From Lepidostoma basale (Eukaryota > Arthropoda > Insecta > Trichoptera > Lepidostomatidae): DNA of 64,000 nucleotides. Every line of letters starts with the position of its first letter. Position 1 is the stretch's first letter. The stretch is from assembly GCA_022606425.2 (NCBI GenBank), contig JAHDVF020000998.1, forward strand, positions 1 to 64,000, given 5' to 3'. The translations under genes were made by a program, and so were the position numbers. Of the stretch, positions 52,601 through 63,439 are shown in pieces. The notes beneath the pieces are model-generated. The model did no database searches, had not been told where the DNA came from, and saw only the letters and a program-made list of their open reading frames with translations.

Positions 52601-53699
52601 CCGATCGACATCTTATCAAATAATGATTAATGTCAATGTACAAGTGATTGTATTTCATATATATTGTCAGATTAAATAGTTTTAATATGTTATGAAAATA
52701 AAAATATTATCAATTATTACTTCACCAAAATCTATGAGTCAATTCGACATAACAATTAAAAAAAATAACTAGTAAAAGCAAAGTTTATTATTTGTCATTT
52801 ATAAAACATTCAAATTTTTAATTTGTTTTATTTATTTATTTATTCATTACACAGACAATATTTTTTTCTCGATCTCAATAACTGACGTTAACATATTTTT
52901 ATTTTTATTTTTATATTATGAATTTTGAAACGCTTTGGTGCGACTAATTAAGTCATAAAATATATAATATTATTTGGTTTGGAAACCTGTTATGCAGTAA
53001 TTTTATCGAAATATTACAATATTTATATGACACAATGTCTGAAATACTTGTTATTTAATAAGATATATATGAGTTTTGAATGGCTTTAGTGCTGCTATTC
53101 GAGTCATCAACTTTATTGAACAAATGATTGGTTTGAAACCATTTTTTTAAATATAATATATGTGGTTATATTGTTCTTAATCGAAGGAACGTCGGTTTCT
53201 ATTCTATAGAAAAATAGAATTCAATGATTGAACACTTGATTTCTGATTCATAATATGGCAATGATGAAATCTTATATTTCTTTTGTTTTGTTTCGAATTA
53301 TTTCGAAACTCAAATTTACGCGGCCCTGGCGTCGGGCCCTTAGGTTCTGGAATATACTTTTATTGGAAATGGATAATTGCATTCAGGGAAGGACACAGAT
53401 TTTTTTACAAGCCGATTAAGTTGTTTGGGTTCATTATACCCTCGTCCATCTAACCGCTTCCTGTAAAATATTACGAGCAAAGTAAGACCGCCCAGAATGC
53501 AGAGTGCAAGTCAACCGAGTGTTGCTACTTTCTTTATAATATTATATAATATAATATAATCACTAACTTACTTTCATGCCGTAGGCAAAATGGATGGACC
53601 GCCAAACTATGGACTCCCTCTGCATTCATATATCGTGACATGCACAGCTTCGAATACGGCTGCATATTAGTACCTAAATCTTTAATTTGGTAATTACAT
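52601..53699. other. AT-rich spacer, about 1.1 kb
   Basis: No coding sequence. The phrase GTGCTGCTATTCGAGTCATCAA near 53090 loosely repeats GGTGCGACTAATTAAGTCATAA near 52938, so an old tandem duplication is possible. 53570-53650 is a degraded gamma scrap. Confidence 0.4.
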
Positions 53700-54175
53700 A
53701 TTTTACTAACTAACTAACCATTACGCCGTGTCTCCGTAGTGGTAGGCGGAGAGGACTGTTCTGCCTGACATACCTCTAGAGATTCCTCTACATTCATGCA
53801 TCGTAGCATGCACGCTTGTCGTTTTTTGCGACTTCGAATGTCCGCCTTTTAGTATTTAATTAATTTGGTCATGTCATGCTTTCCTTGGTCTTCCGCGGCT
53901 TCTCTTTCTACTCATACTATTTGTATACAACATTTTAACCATTCTTCTCTCGTCCATTTGTTCCATATATCCAAACCATCTCTGGGATCCTTTGTTAATT
54001 TTAATTATAATGCAATCATCTGCCTTACATTACCTTCTTATTTCGTCGTTCGGTATTTTATCATATATCGTTTTCCCGTAAATTCTTCTAAGTGATCTCA
54101 TTTCTACAGCATTTTTCCTATTTTCATCCTTTTTTTGCCAGCTCCAAGCTTCACTTCCATACGCGTCGTATTTTA
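53700..54175 (-). mobile_element. RTE-gamma 3' end
   Basis: ACTAACTAACTAACCATTACG tip, then reversed gamma coding (frame 54227-54030: RKNAVEMRSLRRIYGKTIYD, KIPNDEIRR). The 5' end is at about 54175. Confidence 0.75.
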
Positions 54176-54699
54176 TTTCACTCATACAATCCGTAGGTGG
54201 GATACCCGCGAAATCGCCTACGTTCACATGTTTTGTTTCATGTTTTTCATTTGCTTCATATTGGGCTTGCTAAATGTAAAAGAGTCTTTGTCGCGCTTAT
54301 GTATTTTTGGCTTGTTTTCATATAGCTAGGTGCATTTATACCAGAAGATATCTGCATTTTTTTGTACGGATTTGAAGCCGGGCTTTATCACTTTGAAGTA
54401 TGCTACTATTCGATGTGTCACGAACCTCATTTCTATTATCAGAATTTTATCTGTCATTTACGTTATGTGAAAAATGTTATGACAAGAAATATTATGCGAT
54501 TTATTTATGAACATTTATTTATAATTTGTGATTCGGTGTGAACAAATTAATTGTTATTGTCTATTTACAGCTTATTTCTTATTAATTTTATTTCTTCTTG
54601 TATATGTAAATACATTGTTAAATTATAAAAGAACATGAGTTTGGTGACGCAGAAAATAATTTTTTGTATATATTTTAAATGCGCCTAAGATGGGATTTA
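54176..54699. other. Spacer
   Basis: A 60-bp segment at 54370-54430 ends with CACGAACCTCAT, like the alpha variant at 43400. Otherwise AT-rich. Confidence 0.35.
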
Positions 54700-55065
54700 A
54701 AATAAATAAATTAAGAAAGATGATATAAGAGAGAAATGTAAGGCAGACGACTGCATCATGGATAAAATTAAAAAAGGATCCTTGATATGGTTTGGACATA
54801 TGGAACGAATGGATGAGAGAAGAATGGTTAAAAAGTTGTACACAAGCAGCGTGAGTGGAAAAAGAAGCCGAGGATGACCGAAGAAAACATGGCATGACCA
54901 AATTAATCAATTACTAAAAGGCGGCCACATTCGAAGTCGGAATAATCGAGGTGCGTGCATGGTACGATTTATGAATGTAGAGGAAGCCCGAGAGGTATGC
55001 CAGGACAGAGCATTGTGGCGATCCATCCTCTCTGCCTACCCCTCCGGGGAAATGGCATGATGGTT
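54700..55065 (+). mobile_element. RTE-gamma 3' end
   Basis: EKCKADDCIMDKIKKGSLIW, TSSVSGKRSRG then frameshifted, WRSILSAYPSGEMA and TGATGGTTAGTTAAG. Confidence 0.75.
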
Positions 55066-55479
55066 AGTTAAGAAAGATAAAGCATCATATTAATATATTT
55101 TACAGATGTTTAAACCCGTTGAAAACATCAATGTAGAAGGCTACCTACACCCCTTTCCACTCTGGCATAATTAAGGCTGGTTTTGCGTAATGGGAGAACA
55201 AAGCGCGAAAAAGAATATTTCAATACAAGTTTGTTCTGTAAAACAACTGCATAAAAGGTTTTAACCGCGTGAACGAAAGGTGTATCCACCTGCGATGTTA
55301 CTAAAATAAATTAAACTCTGAACATCTTAGCAAATTGACACTTACTACCCCTATATTTGCACAAGATACACCACAAGCCAAGTATTCCACATTTACTGCT
55401 TATCGCACCAACTAAGCTCAAAGCGCGGCAATGTACCGGATATGTGAAACACTGTTCTTTTCAGACATAATTTTCTTCT
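55066..55479. other. Spacer
   Basis: Mixed-composition sequence without transposon similarity or a convincing ORF. Confidence 0.35.
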
Positions 55480-55955
55480 TCTTCTTCTTCGATGGCCCTA
55501 CAGCCCATATCGAGCCTTAGCCTCCAGTATTCTTCGCCTCCAACTTCTCCCGTCCTTCGACCCTCCAATCTGACACTCGTAACAATTTCGCCCAATCTCT
55601 CCTAACTTCATCCTCCAACTGCAGCTTTGGTCGTCCAATTGGCCTTCAACCACCTGGGTGCCACTCCAGCAATCTATTTGGGGTTCGCGATGACGGCATC
55701 CTCTGCACGTGACCGGCCCATCTCAGTCTATTCACTCTGACCTGTGTGGAGAGACTGAGAGCTTTGTAAATATGGTACAGCTCGTCATTATGCCGCACTC
55801 TCCAGCCTTCACCGTCATTCACAGGTCCCAGAATTCGGCGCAGCACCCTTCTCTCAAAAGTATCCAGTCGCTCTGCGGATTTCGCTGTCATTGTCCACGC
55901 CTCACATCCATAGGTCACTACTGTTCGGATGATTGTTTTATACAGGATGAGACAT
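55480..55955 (-). mobile_element. RTE-like LINE 3' end
   Basis: CTTCTTCTTCTTCTTCGATG tail, then reversed coding MTYGCEAWTMTAKSAERLDT, RRILGPVNDGEGWRVRHNDE, RVNRLRWAGHVQRMPSSRTP. This family is separate from alpha to epsilon. Confidence 0.8.
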
Positions 55956-55984
55956 AATTTTCTAACATATTTTAAATTTCCTCA

Positions 55985-56140
55985 ACTGATTTTTACATTT
56001 ACACTACTTGTATATGTATATATTTTTAACCATTCTTCATTCGTTCTGTTCATTCCAAACCATCTAAGTGACTCTTTCTGAATTCTAATTAGAAACCAAT
56101 CATTCGCCTTACATTCATTTCTTACTTCTTTGTTCGGTAT
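55985..56140 (-). mobile_element. RTE-gamma inner fragment
   Basis: Short reversed match (CCATTCTTCATTCGTTCTG, CCAAACCATCTAAGTGACTC, CATTCGCCTTACATTC) with no tail. Confidence 0.5.
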
Positions 56141-56144
56141 TTAA

Positions 56145-56515
56145 TCGGTTGGGAAGTGGATTATCCGGAACACTTGAGTACAATGTTTTAATAGTAGCAT
56201 ATAGTTATGAAATACATGACTATTTGACGAAAGGTCGTGATAGATTCCGACTCCGGAGACCCAGACTTGAATGTACAGAGAAAAGTGTTTTTTATAGAGG
56301 ATTTAAATTACATAACAAATTGTCAAAAGAGTTTTGGGAGATTGAGAGAAAATGGTTTCAATATGTTCTTAGTACCGATATTTAATGTTTTTGTTGTTTT
56401 TATCATTTGCGATTTTTATATTGTTAACTGTTTTTAAAATATTGTTTTATAAGTTTTAAAATGTTACTGAATTTTTGGAAACTTTATTTAATAAATAAAT
56501 AATAAATAATAATAC
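56145..56515 (+). mobile_element. Jockey/CR1-like LINE 3' end
   Basis: Frame 56149-56385: YSYEIHDYLTKGRDRFRLRR, EKSVFYRGFKLHNKLSKEFW. This is a typical LINE C-terminus, followed by a 3' UTR and AATAAATAATAAATAATAA at 56490-56512. Confidence 0.75.
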
Positions 56516-57240
56516 ATATGGAACGAATGGATGAGAGATGTATGGTTGAAATGTTAAAAACAAGTAGTCAATAAATGTCAATAAAACCAAATGGATGACA
56601 TTCGGACGGCTTGACTACAGTGGGTCAGTATTGCATTTGAACGGCCGTAACGTTGAAAGGGTGGAAACATTTAAATGCCTCGGCAGCATACTAACACAAT
56701 CTCTCGACCCAGATGTACGTAGAGATAAAATGCAGAATTGAGGCAGCAAGAGCAACATTTAATAAAAATGTGATCACTCTGCAATGATAACATAAATTTG
56801 AAACTCCGCCAGAGAATGATCAAATGCGGTCTGTTTTATTGTATGGATGTGAAACGTGGACCATAAAAGTCAATTCCCTGGACAGACTTGATTATCAATA
56901 CCGAAGTCCTGAGGCGAGCTTGAGTTGACAGGGAGCTGTTATAAACTATCAAGGTTCGGAAGATTTCACATCTGGGTCATATACTGCGTGGGGAAAAGTA
57001 CCACCTTCTCCAACTGATATTGGAGGGGAAAATTTAGGGACGCCGAGGGCCCGGTAGGAGACAAATGTTCTGGCTCGAAACGTGAGGGAGTGGACCGGCA
57101 TCCGAAGTGTGGAGGAGCTGTTCCGAGCGGCGCAGGACAGGGAGAGGTTCGCCGAGGTAATCGCCAACGTTGGGGGACCCGACAGGGCACTTGAAGAAGA
57201 ATATGAAATGTAACACCCGGCCCCCCTAAATATGCCAAAA
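56516..57240 (+). mobile_element. RTE-like LINE 3' end (family also at 63676, minus)
   Basis: 56516-56575 is a gamma scrap. From 56590: a FKCLGSILTQ-like segment, LLYGCETWT, then frameshifted VREWTDIRSVEELFRAAQDR, FAEVIANVGGPDRALEEE, TGA near 57211. It ends about 57240. Confidence 0.75.
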
Positions 57241-57663
57241 AGTGTGCCAAACCTTCCACTACAATAGCAAGAGAAAGTAGAAAGAGATGATAGCGTTTTT
57301 AGCACTCCAAGCTTTACTTTCATACATTGGGTGTATAATTATATAAAAAAAATAAGTAAAAACCATCGAGTAATGGGTCTTAATGATTATATTTGACTTC
57401 GGACATAGCCTTGAAGATTTCAACAGGTCCAATTATTCTCTGTTCTTTCCGATATTTTTCTCGGGATATTTAATTATCGCACGTAACAATGTTATCCCTT
57501 TATTCCAACTGATGTTTAAATACCGTTATTCTTTTAAATTCTCCGAAAATTCGTGTTTCTATGGCGCACCTTGCGCTGATAATTTTCACGGAAAAGAGTT
57601 AAATTGGGTTACCATTATCCATAACACTTAATTATTATTCAATTTCGTAAGCTGTAGCCGCCA
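57241..57663. other. Spacer
   Basis: No assignable repeat. The 82-residue ORF at 57383-57631 is not recognised. Confidence 0.35.
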
Positions 57664-57813
57664 ATGATGGTAAGTGCGAGGGGTGCACAACCGTTGACAT
57701 CTGACGACGCACTGGAGAAACACGGATTTAATTTTCGAACCGGTGGAATATTCGAGAACGAAAATAGTGCTATTAGAGAACTTTTCAAAAATTTGAAATT
57801 TGTAACTAACTAA
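57664..57813 (+). CDS. Short coding-like ORF with DDALEKHGFNFR
   Basis: ATG at 57664 opens 49 codons: MMVSARGAQPLTSDDALEKH, GFNFRTGGIFENENSAIREL, FKNLKFVTN. The stop falls inside the (TAAC)n tip of the next LINE, so the true 3' part has been displaced. The segment DDALEKHGFNFR recurs 0.77 kb away at about 58472-58507. The family is not recognised; it may be part of a duplicated exon or an unlisted transposon. Confidence 0.35.
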   Translation: MMVSARGAQPLTSDDALEKHGFNFRTGGIFENENSAIRELFKNLKFVTN

Positions 57814-57942
57814 CTAAACATCACGCCGTCTCCCCGAAAGGGTAGGCAGAAAAAATGGATTGTCACACTTTTACTGATGCGGCACTCCATCCTTCTCTTT
57901 TCGCTCCGCGGGAGACGCGGTGTGATGGGTTGCGAACCTCAT
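57803..57942 (-). mobile_element. RTE-alpha variant, second copy
   Basis: (AACT)n at 57803-57817, the alpha tip, then the same GATGCGGCACTCCATCC / GGGTTGCGAACCTCAT continuation as 43400-43536, with only a few differences. Confidence 0.75.
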
Positions 57943-58514
57943 CGCCACCAATAGGCATCTCCCGCGCACACTTCGATCACACAAATAATATAAAATACAA
58001 AGATATAAAGTAAAATAACAAAATAAAAATAATTTAACACAAAATGTTCTTTTCAGATGGTGCACATATTGTCTATTTAATTTATTTTCCACGAATCCAC
58101 CGTTAATTTAGCACATAATGTAATAACACATAATGTTTTTTTCGATGTTGCACATGTTGACACTTAACCAGCAAGAACATAAAAATAATATTGAAGAAAT
58201 TATTCAAATTGTCATTGGAACAAACGAAAAATTTATTTTTACACCTCTCAAAATTCTTTATAAAAACGATAAAACTAATATAATTTTAACAGCAAAACAG
58301 CACAAACGTATTACGTGTCACAATTAACTATTATAAAGTGCGGCAACAGTTAAATTGACCAAAACAATTCACTTATACGCGAAATATCTCCAAATTTACA
58401 GGAGCACAACATGAACCAAACCAAATTTTCAAAATCAGAATTTATTTTTCCCATTTATTATTTCCATGGACACCTGACGACGCGCTTGAGAAACATGGGT
58501 TCAATTTTCGTGAA
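57943..58514. other. Spacer with second DDALEKHGFNFR copy
   Basis: 58465-58508 encodes TPDDALEKHGFNFRE in a frame that runs on into the delta LINE at 58515. The remainder is AT-rich. Confidence 0.4.
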
Positions 58515-58910
58515 TGTTTCTTTCGTCCTATAATAACGTATGGAATAGAAACAAGAGCTGACACAATCAGAACAAAAAAATTCCTAAGAACCACAGAAAT
58601 GAAGACTCTCCGATCCGTTGCGGAAACGACACTCCGAGACAGAATAAGAAATTCTGAAATAAGAAAGATCTGCAATGTAGAAGATGTCGTGCGATGGGGA
58701 AGACTGAGAAGACGCTACTGGAGAGATCATGTGGAAAGAGCATGTTCTGAAAGAGTGATCAATATAGCCGCAAATAAAGTACCAACAGGAAATCGACCTG
58801 CAGGAAGGCCACCTAAAAGATGGCGAGACAGTTGGACATCTGCATCCCAGGAACAGGCTCCGAGAAATAACAGGACACAGTCTTAAATAAAGCAGAAGTA
58901 GAAGAAGAAG
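58515..58910 (+). mobile_element. RTE-delta 3' end, young copy
   Basis: ITYGIETRADTIRTKKFLRT, MKTLRSVAETTLRDRIRNSE, KICNVEDVVRWGRLRRRYWR, NKVPTGNRPAGRPPKRWRDS, then AAGCAGAAGTAGAAGAAGAAG at 58890-58910. Very close to 32943-33362. An uninterrupted frame of at least 95 residues. Confidence 0.88.
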
Positions 58911-58952
58911 TTTCTTGAACAATAATGTAAAATTCTATATTTAATAATTAAT

Positions 58953-59290
58953 ATGAATGAAGGTATTATGAACAAAATTATGAAAGGATCGCTGCGTTGG
59001 TTCGGACATATGGAACGCATGGATGGAGAAAGAATGGTTAAGAAAGTATACGTTAATGATGTAAATGGGGTACGAAGTCGAGGCAGACCGAGGAAAACAT
59101 GGCATGACCAAATTAATCAAATTTTAAAGGTTGGTCATGTTAGAAGTCGGAGGAATCGACGTGCGTGTATGACTCGTTGTATGAATGTGGAGGAAGCTAG
59201 AGAGGATTGCCAGGATAGAGTAGTGTGGCGGTCCATTCTCTCTGCCTACCCCTGCGGGGAAACGGCGTGATGGTTTGTTGTTTGTTGTAA
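58953..59290 (+). mobile_element. RTE-beta, intact C-terminal end
   Basis: Frame 58953-59270 has no stop: MNEGIMNKIMKGSLRWFGHM, RMVKKVYVNDVNGVRSRGRP, KTWHDQINQILKVGHVRSRR, WRSILSAYPCGETA. TGATGG is followed by TTTGTTGTTTGTTG at 59273-59286. It is preceded by the outer end of a MITE1 copy (58912-58950). Confidence 0.85.
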
Positions 59291-59545
59291 TATGAATGAA
59301 AACGTCTCTTTTCTAGAAGTTTTATTATATTTAATGGGAATGACATGTTTCGCATTTCTAGAAAGACGAATGCTATTGAATAATAAATTGTTTCTTGAAA
59401 AATTATGTAAAATTCCATATCAAATAATTGATTCGAATGAAAACGTCTCTTTTCTAGAAGTTTTATTATATTTTATGGGAGTGATGGTCATTCCCATAAA
59501 CTATTATAAAACTTCTATAAAAGTGACGTTTTCATTCGTATAAGC
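59291..59545. repeat. MITE1 copies
   Basis: A left half at 59291-59360, an outer end (TTGTTTCTTGAAAAATTATG) at 59388, then a compact copy at 59435-59545 whose arms meet near TGGTCATTCCCATAAAC. Confidence 0.7.
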
Positions 59546-59559
59546 TATAAACATAAATC

Positions 59560-59895
59560 TCCATAGATGGCGTTAGTATGTAGATTATATATAGAGTAAT
59601 CTTAAAAAGATTAACATATGTAACCAAAATCTTCATAGATGGCACATTGAAACTGACATGTGAAATCTAGCATAGGACTTTAACATATATACAACTTCCA
59701 AAAAAAAATTGTCATACATGGTCATAAAGAAAGTTGGAATGGGGAATGTTGTAATTACATAAAGCGTGCGCTTAACCCAACCAATGACCGGTCATAAGTC
59801 CTGTAAACACCTTGATCAACCATATTCAGTTTCCAATTTGCATCTTCGTCTCTATTGAGATACAATTACCCACGGTGGGTGAAATCCAGTCCCAT
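59560..59895. repeat. MITE2 copy
   Basis: Shares GGGGAATGTTGTAATTACAT, GCGCTTAACCCAACCAATGA and the terminal TCTCTATTGAGATACAATTA with 5434-5702. The outer ACCCACGGTGGGTGAAATCC follows. Confidence 0.8.
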
Positions 59896-60009
59896 TTAAC
59901 ACCTGCTTAACGGTTTTAAATTTATCTTTTTCCCGCGTTTCTGGGGTATCTAGTTAAAATTTTGTGTATTAGTAATAATTGATCATCTTAAAAGATATCT
60001 CTTAGACTG
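59896..60009. other. Spacer
   Basis: Nothing recognised. Confidence 0.3.
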
Positions 60010-60365
60010 ATCTGTAGTAAATGTTTATATGATAGAGTGTAAAATGCAAATATAAGAAGTTAATGCAGTGCGAATGAAAGTGTTAGAGCAAAATAATGAA
60101 AGGGTCATTTGAATGGTTTGGACACATGGAAAGAATGAATGATAAAAGGTATATGTTAACGATGTAAACAGTACAAGAAATAGAGGAAGACCGAGGAAAA
60201 GGTGGCGTGATCAATTAATAAAATATTAAATGTCGGCCCCGTTAGGAGTCGGAAAAATCGGCTTGCGTGCAAGCACGGTGTATGAATATTGAGAAAGCGA
60301 GAAAAATATATCAGTGAAGAACAGTGGGGCGGTCCATTATTTCTCCCTACTAGTAGTTAGTTAAT
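60010..60365 (+). mobile_element. RTE-alpha 3' end, degraded
   Basis: TATGATAGAGTGTAAAATGC, TGGTTTGGACACATGGAAAG, ATAGAGGAAGACCGAGG, then TAGTAGTTAGTTAATCG. Multiple frameshifts. Confidence 0.7.
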
Positions 60366-60547
60366 CGTGTAAAAGGCGCCGTAGAAAATACTTCATGTTA
60401 CAAGCTGGTTATAAAATAAACATTTATCATGAGGGTTGCCTTCGCCATGATCGATTTACATATGGAATGGATATTTGTCATTATTTCTTCATTCTTTCTT
60501 TCCGTGTGTCCGAACCTTAATGACTAATATATTATTTTGTTCATAAC

Positions 60548-60840
60548 GACCTTCGTGGCTGAGTGGTAAGTGCTTTGACTGCCACCCCGAAGGTTTCGGG
60601 TTCGATTCCCGGCGATGGCAGTGTGATTGTCACACTGTCGTTGGTCTGGTGCAGAATTCACGTCACAATAAAATGGCGATAGATTAGCAACCTATCTGTC
60701 ACGAGAATCAATATGATATCTATACCCTTTACATCAATTTGGCTTGCGCTGTTATGATGTAAAGAGCGATTGGACAAAATAATAATAATAATAATAATCA
60801 TGATACTAATAACAATTTTATTATTTTGTCAAAACACTTT
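60548..60840 (+). mobile_element. tRNA-derived SINE with 18-bp target duplication
   Basis: GACCTTCGTGGCTGAGTGG (A box 60556-60566) and GGTTCGATTCC (B box 60599-60609), a SINE body matching 22917-23143, and (AAT)n at 60777-60799. TATTATTTTGTTCATAAC occurs at both 60530-60547 and 60841-60858. A degenerate extra copy of the target lies at 60818-60835, so the exact 3' end is uncertain. Confidence 0.88.
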
Positions 60841-60916
60841 TATTATTTTGTTCATAACACTTTTATTCACACTGCATTCACTACATATATTTGCATTTGA
60901 CACTCAAATACAGATT

Positions 60917-61086
60917 TGATATATTTGAAAATGACCCAATACTACTGTCTGAAATGCTAAAGGCGTTGAATGAAGCATCTAAAGTGAGAGAGTTAAGGAA
61001 GAACGCGGAAGTGCCTGGAAGTGTATCGCCCTGTATAGAAGGGAGTGGAAAATACGAGAAGAGGCCACAACAGGCTGAAGAAGAAG
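60917..61086 (+). mobile_element. Short LINE 3' end with 9-bp target duplication
   Basis: About 170 bp (LLSEMLKALNEASKVRELRK then a GAAGAAGA tail). Flanked by ATACAGATT at 60908-60916 and 61087-61095. Inserted in the alpha copy. Confidence 0.75.
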
Positions 61087-61136
61087 ATACAGATTAACAA
61101 TACAATCGTCTAAGAGATCTCAATTCTACTATTTTT

Positions 61137-61400
61137 AAAATTAATTGTATCTCAATAGAGACGAACATGTAAATTATTTGGAAACAGAGTATGGTGGTTG
61201 AGGCGTTTACAGGACTTAACCTGTCATTGGTTGGGTTAAGCGATCGCTTAACGCAATACAACATTCCCCATTACGAACACCACGTCTGACAATTATTTTT
61301 GAAAGTGTACATATGTTACCATGTTGAGATACATTTCACATATTTTAGTTCAATCTACACTAGCGCCATCTATTGAGATTAGATGTAAGCATTAAGCAGA
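61137..61400. repeat. MITE2 copy in the alpha element
   Basis: TTAATTGTATCTCAATAGAG and GGTTGGGTTAAGCGATCGC on the left; CACTAGCGCCATCTATTGAG on the right. Most similar to 47980-48352. Its right terminus is lost in the sequence up to about 61544. Confidence 0.75.
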
Positions 61401-61544
61401 AAATCTTTCTTAATGTAATGTGAAAGGATATCAACCCAATTATCACACATTACTAGACAACGTCTGGAGAAAACTCTCCAATTTTTATATGCTTTTAACT
61501 TTGATCAGTTATATAATAACTTCTATTTCTTTGTTGTGTAATAA
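61401..61544. other. Unassigned part of the nest
   Basis: May be the divergent right part of the MITE2 insertion or another small insert. No features. Confidence 0.3.
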
Positions 61545-61942
61545 CTGTTCTACTACTTTTATTCTACTATCATTTTTCGTTTGCTAGTTCCGTGTGTCAT
61601 TTCCATACCGGTCGGCGCAAGAAAACACAAATTGCGCTGCCATGTTAACTTTTTTGGATAGGCTTTTAAGTGCACCATTCACTTTGTTATCTGCCCCAAC
61701 CCTTCTTTCAATATCCCTCTCCAATCGCCCATCTTTTGTAAAAATACAACCTAGATATGGGTGGATCAGAATATTAATAGATCAAGTCCAAATTTTATAA
61801 ATTTGGAGTTTAATGTTTCTACAGGTAGATAAAACAGATTTCTATGTTGTGTGGAAATAACAGAATAGTAGCATTTCAATTTTCTCCATAAATGACAATA
61901 CTACTATTGATTAGAGATCAAAATTCGAAACCTTTCAAAATA

Positions 61943-62295
61943 TTAGTGAATCGTGTCCATTTTAACAGCTCGTGCACCATCAGAGGTATATTATGTTGAC
62001 TGTTGATTGCTAAAATAGAGTTCAGGTGAAGACTTTAGTTCGTCCAGTGCATGAGACTTTACAAATTAGTGTTGGGCGTTTATACAGGTGTTTGAGGAAA
62101 ACAAGTCTAAATTCAGTGACAAGTGAACCCGGGAAGTCAAAACCAAGTGACCATGACCAAAGTGAGGAAGGTTTTGAAAACGATGAAGTTATTTACGATT
62201 AATGTTATATTTTAATGTTGCTATATTTTGATTTTTTTAAAATGTGTTTCATTTGCGTAAGGAAAAATTTCAGAATAATAGTGAATCATGTCCAT
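61943..62295 (+). mobile_element. Transposon remnant between direct repeats
   Basis: TAGTGAATCGTGTCCATTT at 61950 and TAGTGAATCATGTCCATTT at 62280 are in the same orientation. Between them lies the end of an acidic ORF (see 62035-62202). Type uncertain. Confidence 0.4.
62035..62202 (+). pseudogene. C-terminal end of a possible transposase
   Basis: 55 codons open to TAA at 62200-62202: LVRPVHETLQISVGRLYRCL, RKTSLNSVTSEPGKSKPSD and the acidic end SEEGFENDEVIYD. The acidic tail and the flanking repeats suggest a DNA-transposon protein end, but the family is not identified and the upstream part is missing. Confidence 0.35.
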
Positions 62296-62879
62296 TTAAT
62301 TTTCTTTTATATGTACTTTTAATATTAATAAAGCCTTTGTGTATCTTATTTTCTGTCTATTTATTTAAATTGATACATGTTCTATCAAAATAAATTAAGT
62401 GTTTGCAGTGAAAACATCCCTGGATTTTACAAAAGTCTTTCAACTTCAGGTCTAATTATCTCAGAATCAGGATCGATGGACTTGATCCATTAATATTCTG
62501 AACCACCCATATACAAACTCACATTTAAACATACCCTTTCGATTCAGTTTGCATATTCCATTAGAAATTTCTCCTTCAATTGGAATCAAAGGTGACCTTT
62601 AGGACGCTTCATTTTCCAATCGTGACACATCACGAACGAGAGAGTAGGATAACTGGTCGGCCAACTTTCGCGGTATTATATGATTAAGACCGAAGTTTTC
62701 CGATCACGAAAGTGCCTACTTATTCCGACTGGCTTGTCTTCCTCGGCTATCTCCGGAATATGGCGGTGCATTCTCTGCGATATGCCGGAGTTTTCCATCC
62801 AAATGAAACTAACTAACTAACTAATTAAATTTAATATATTATGTTTATTTATTCAATAAAGTACAGCGGAGCATAGAAG
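62296..62879. other. Spacer
   Basis: No gene. An alpha-like (ACTA)n tract at 62808-62822 has no adjoining alpha sequence. Confidence 0.35.
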
Positions 62880-63060
62880 TAAGATTGAGTAGATTAAATG
62901 TGATCTGGCACCCCCTTGTTGTTGCCGTATTTAAATGTAAGTCCTGGATGGACCGGGGACAGGCGCAGGGGGTGTACGAGCGAGGTTGATAAAAGGGCGC
63001 CGCTACGCCCTATAACAGCCTCGGGTATGTGGCGGGAGTTCCTTTTAAAAAAAAAAAAAC
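62880..63060 (+). mobile_element. LINE 3' end with poly(A)
   Basis: GC-richer 3' end (GGGCGCCGCTACGCCC, GGGTATGTGGCGGGAG) followed by A13 at 63047-63059. It is the only poly(A)-tailed LINE end seen in the window. Confidence 0.55.
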
Positions 63061-63061
63061 G

Positions 63062-63410
63062 AATTAAATATTACGCCGTCTCTTCGAAGGGATAGGCAGA
63101 AACAATGGACCGCCACATTATTCTTTCCTGACATATAGTACTTCTCTCGCTTCCTCAACATTCATACATCGTGTCATGCTCGCACGTCGGTTTCTCCGAC
63201 TTTTCATGTGGCCTACATTCAATAAATGATTAACGTGTAATTGATTGTGCCACGTCTTTTTCAATCTTCCTCTATTAATAGTTCCGTTTGTATCGTTAAC
63301 ATACATTATTTCTACATTCGTTCTTTCAATGGGTCCAAACCATCTCAATGTCCCTTTCAATAATTTGGTCATAACACTTTCATTCGCAATACATTCACTT
63401 CTTATACGAA
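63062..63410 (-). mobile_element. RTE-alpha 3' end
   Basis: AAATATTACGCCGTCTCTTCG tip, then reversed coding (RIRSECIANESVMTKLLKGT, LRWFGPIERTNVEIM, TWHNQLHVNHLLNVGHMKSR). A MITE1 scrap follows at 63405-63440. Confidence 0.8.
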
Positions 63411-63439
63411 AACGTCTGTTTTTTAGAAGTTTTATTAAG

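Larger units (their letters stand above)
60450..61745 (-). mobile_element. RTE-alpha copy split into four parts by later insertions
   Basis: Reversed alpha pieces: 60450-60547, about 60841-60916, 61087-61136 and 61545-61745. They are in the right order for one ancestral copy: HMERK, VMNKI, RSECS, then RSLR, then MYG/LVPT to ERRVG. The insertions are a SINE, a LINE end and a MITE2. Confidence 0.75.

Noticed and set aside
56949..57323. 124-residue minus ORF
   Set aside because: Shadow of the plus-strand LINE coding end (VREWTDIRSVEELF...). The plus frame explains the sequence.
60548..60621. Functional tRNA gene
   Set aside because: A and B boxes are present, but the 3' acceptor strand does not pair with the 5' end, and the sequence continues into a shared SINE body with a simple-repeat tail.
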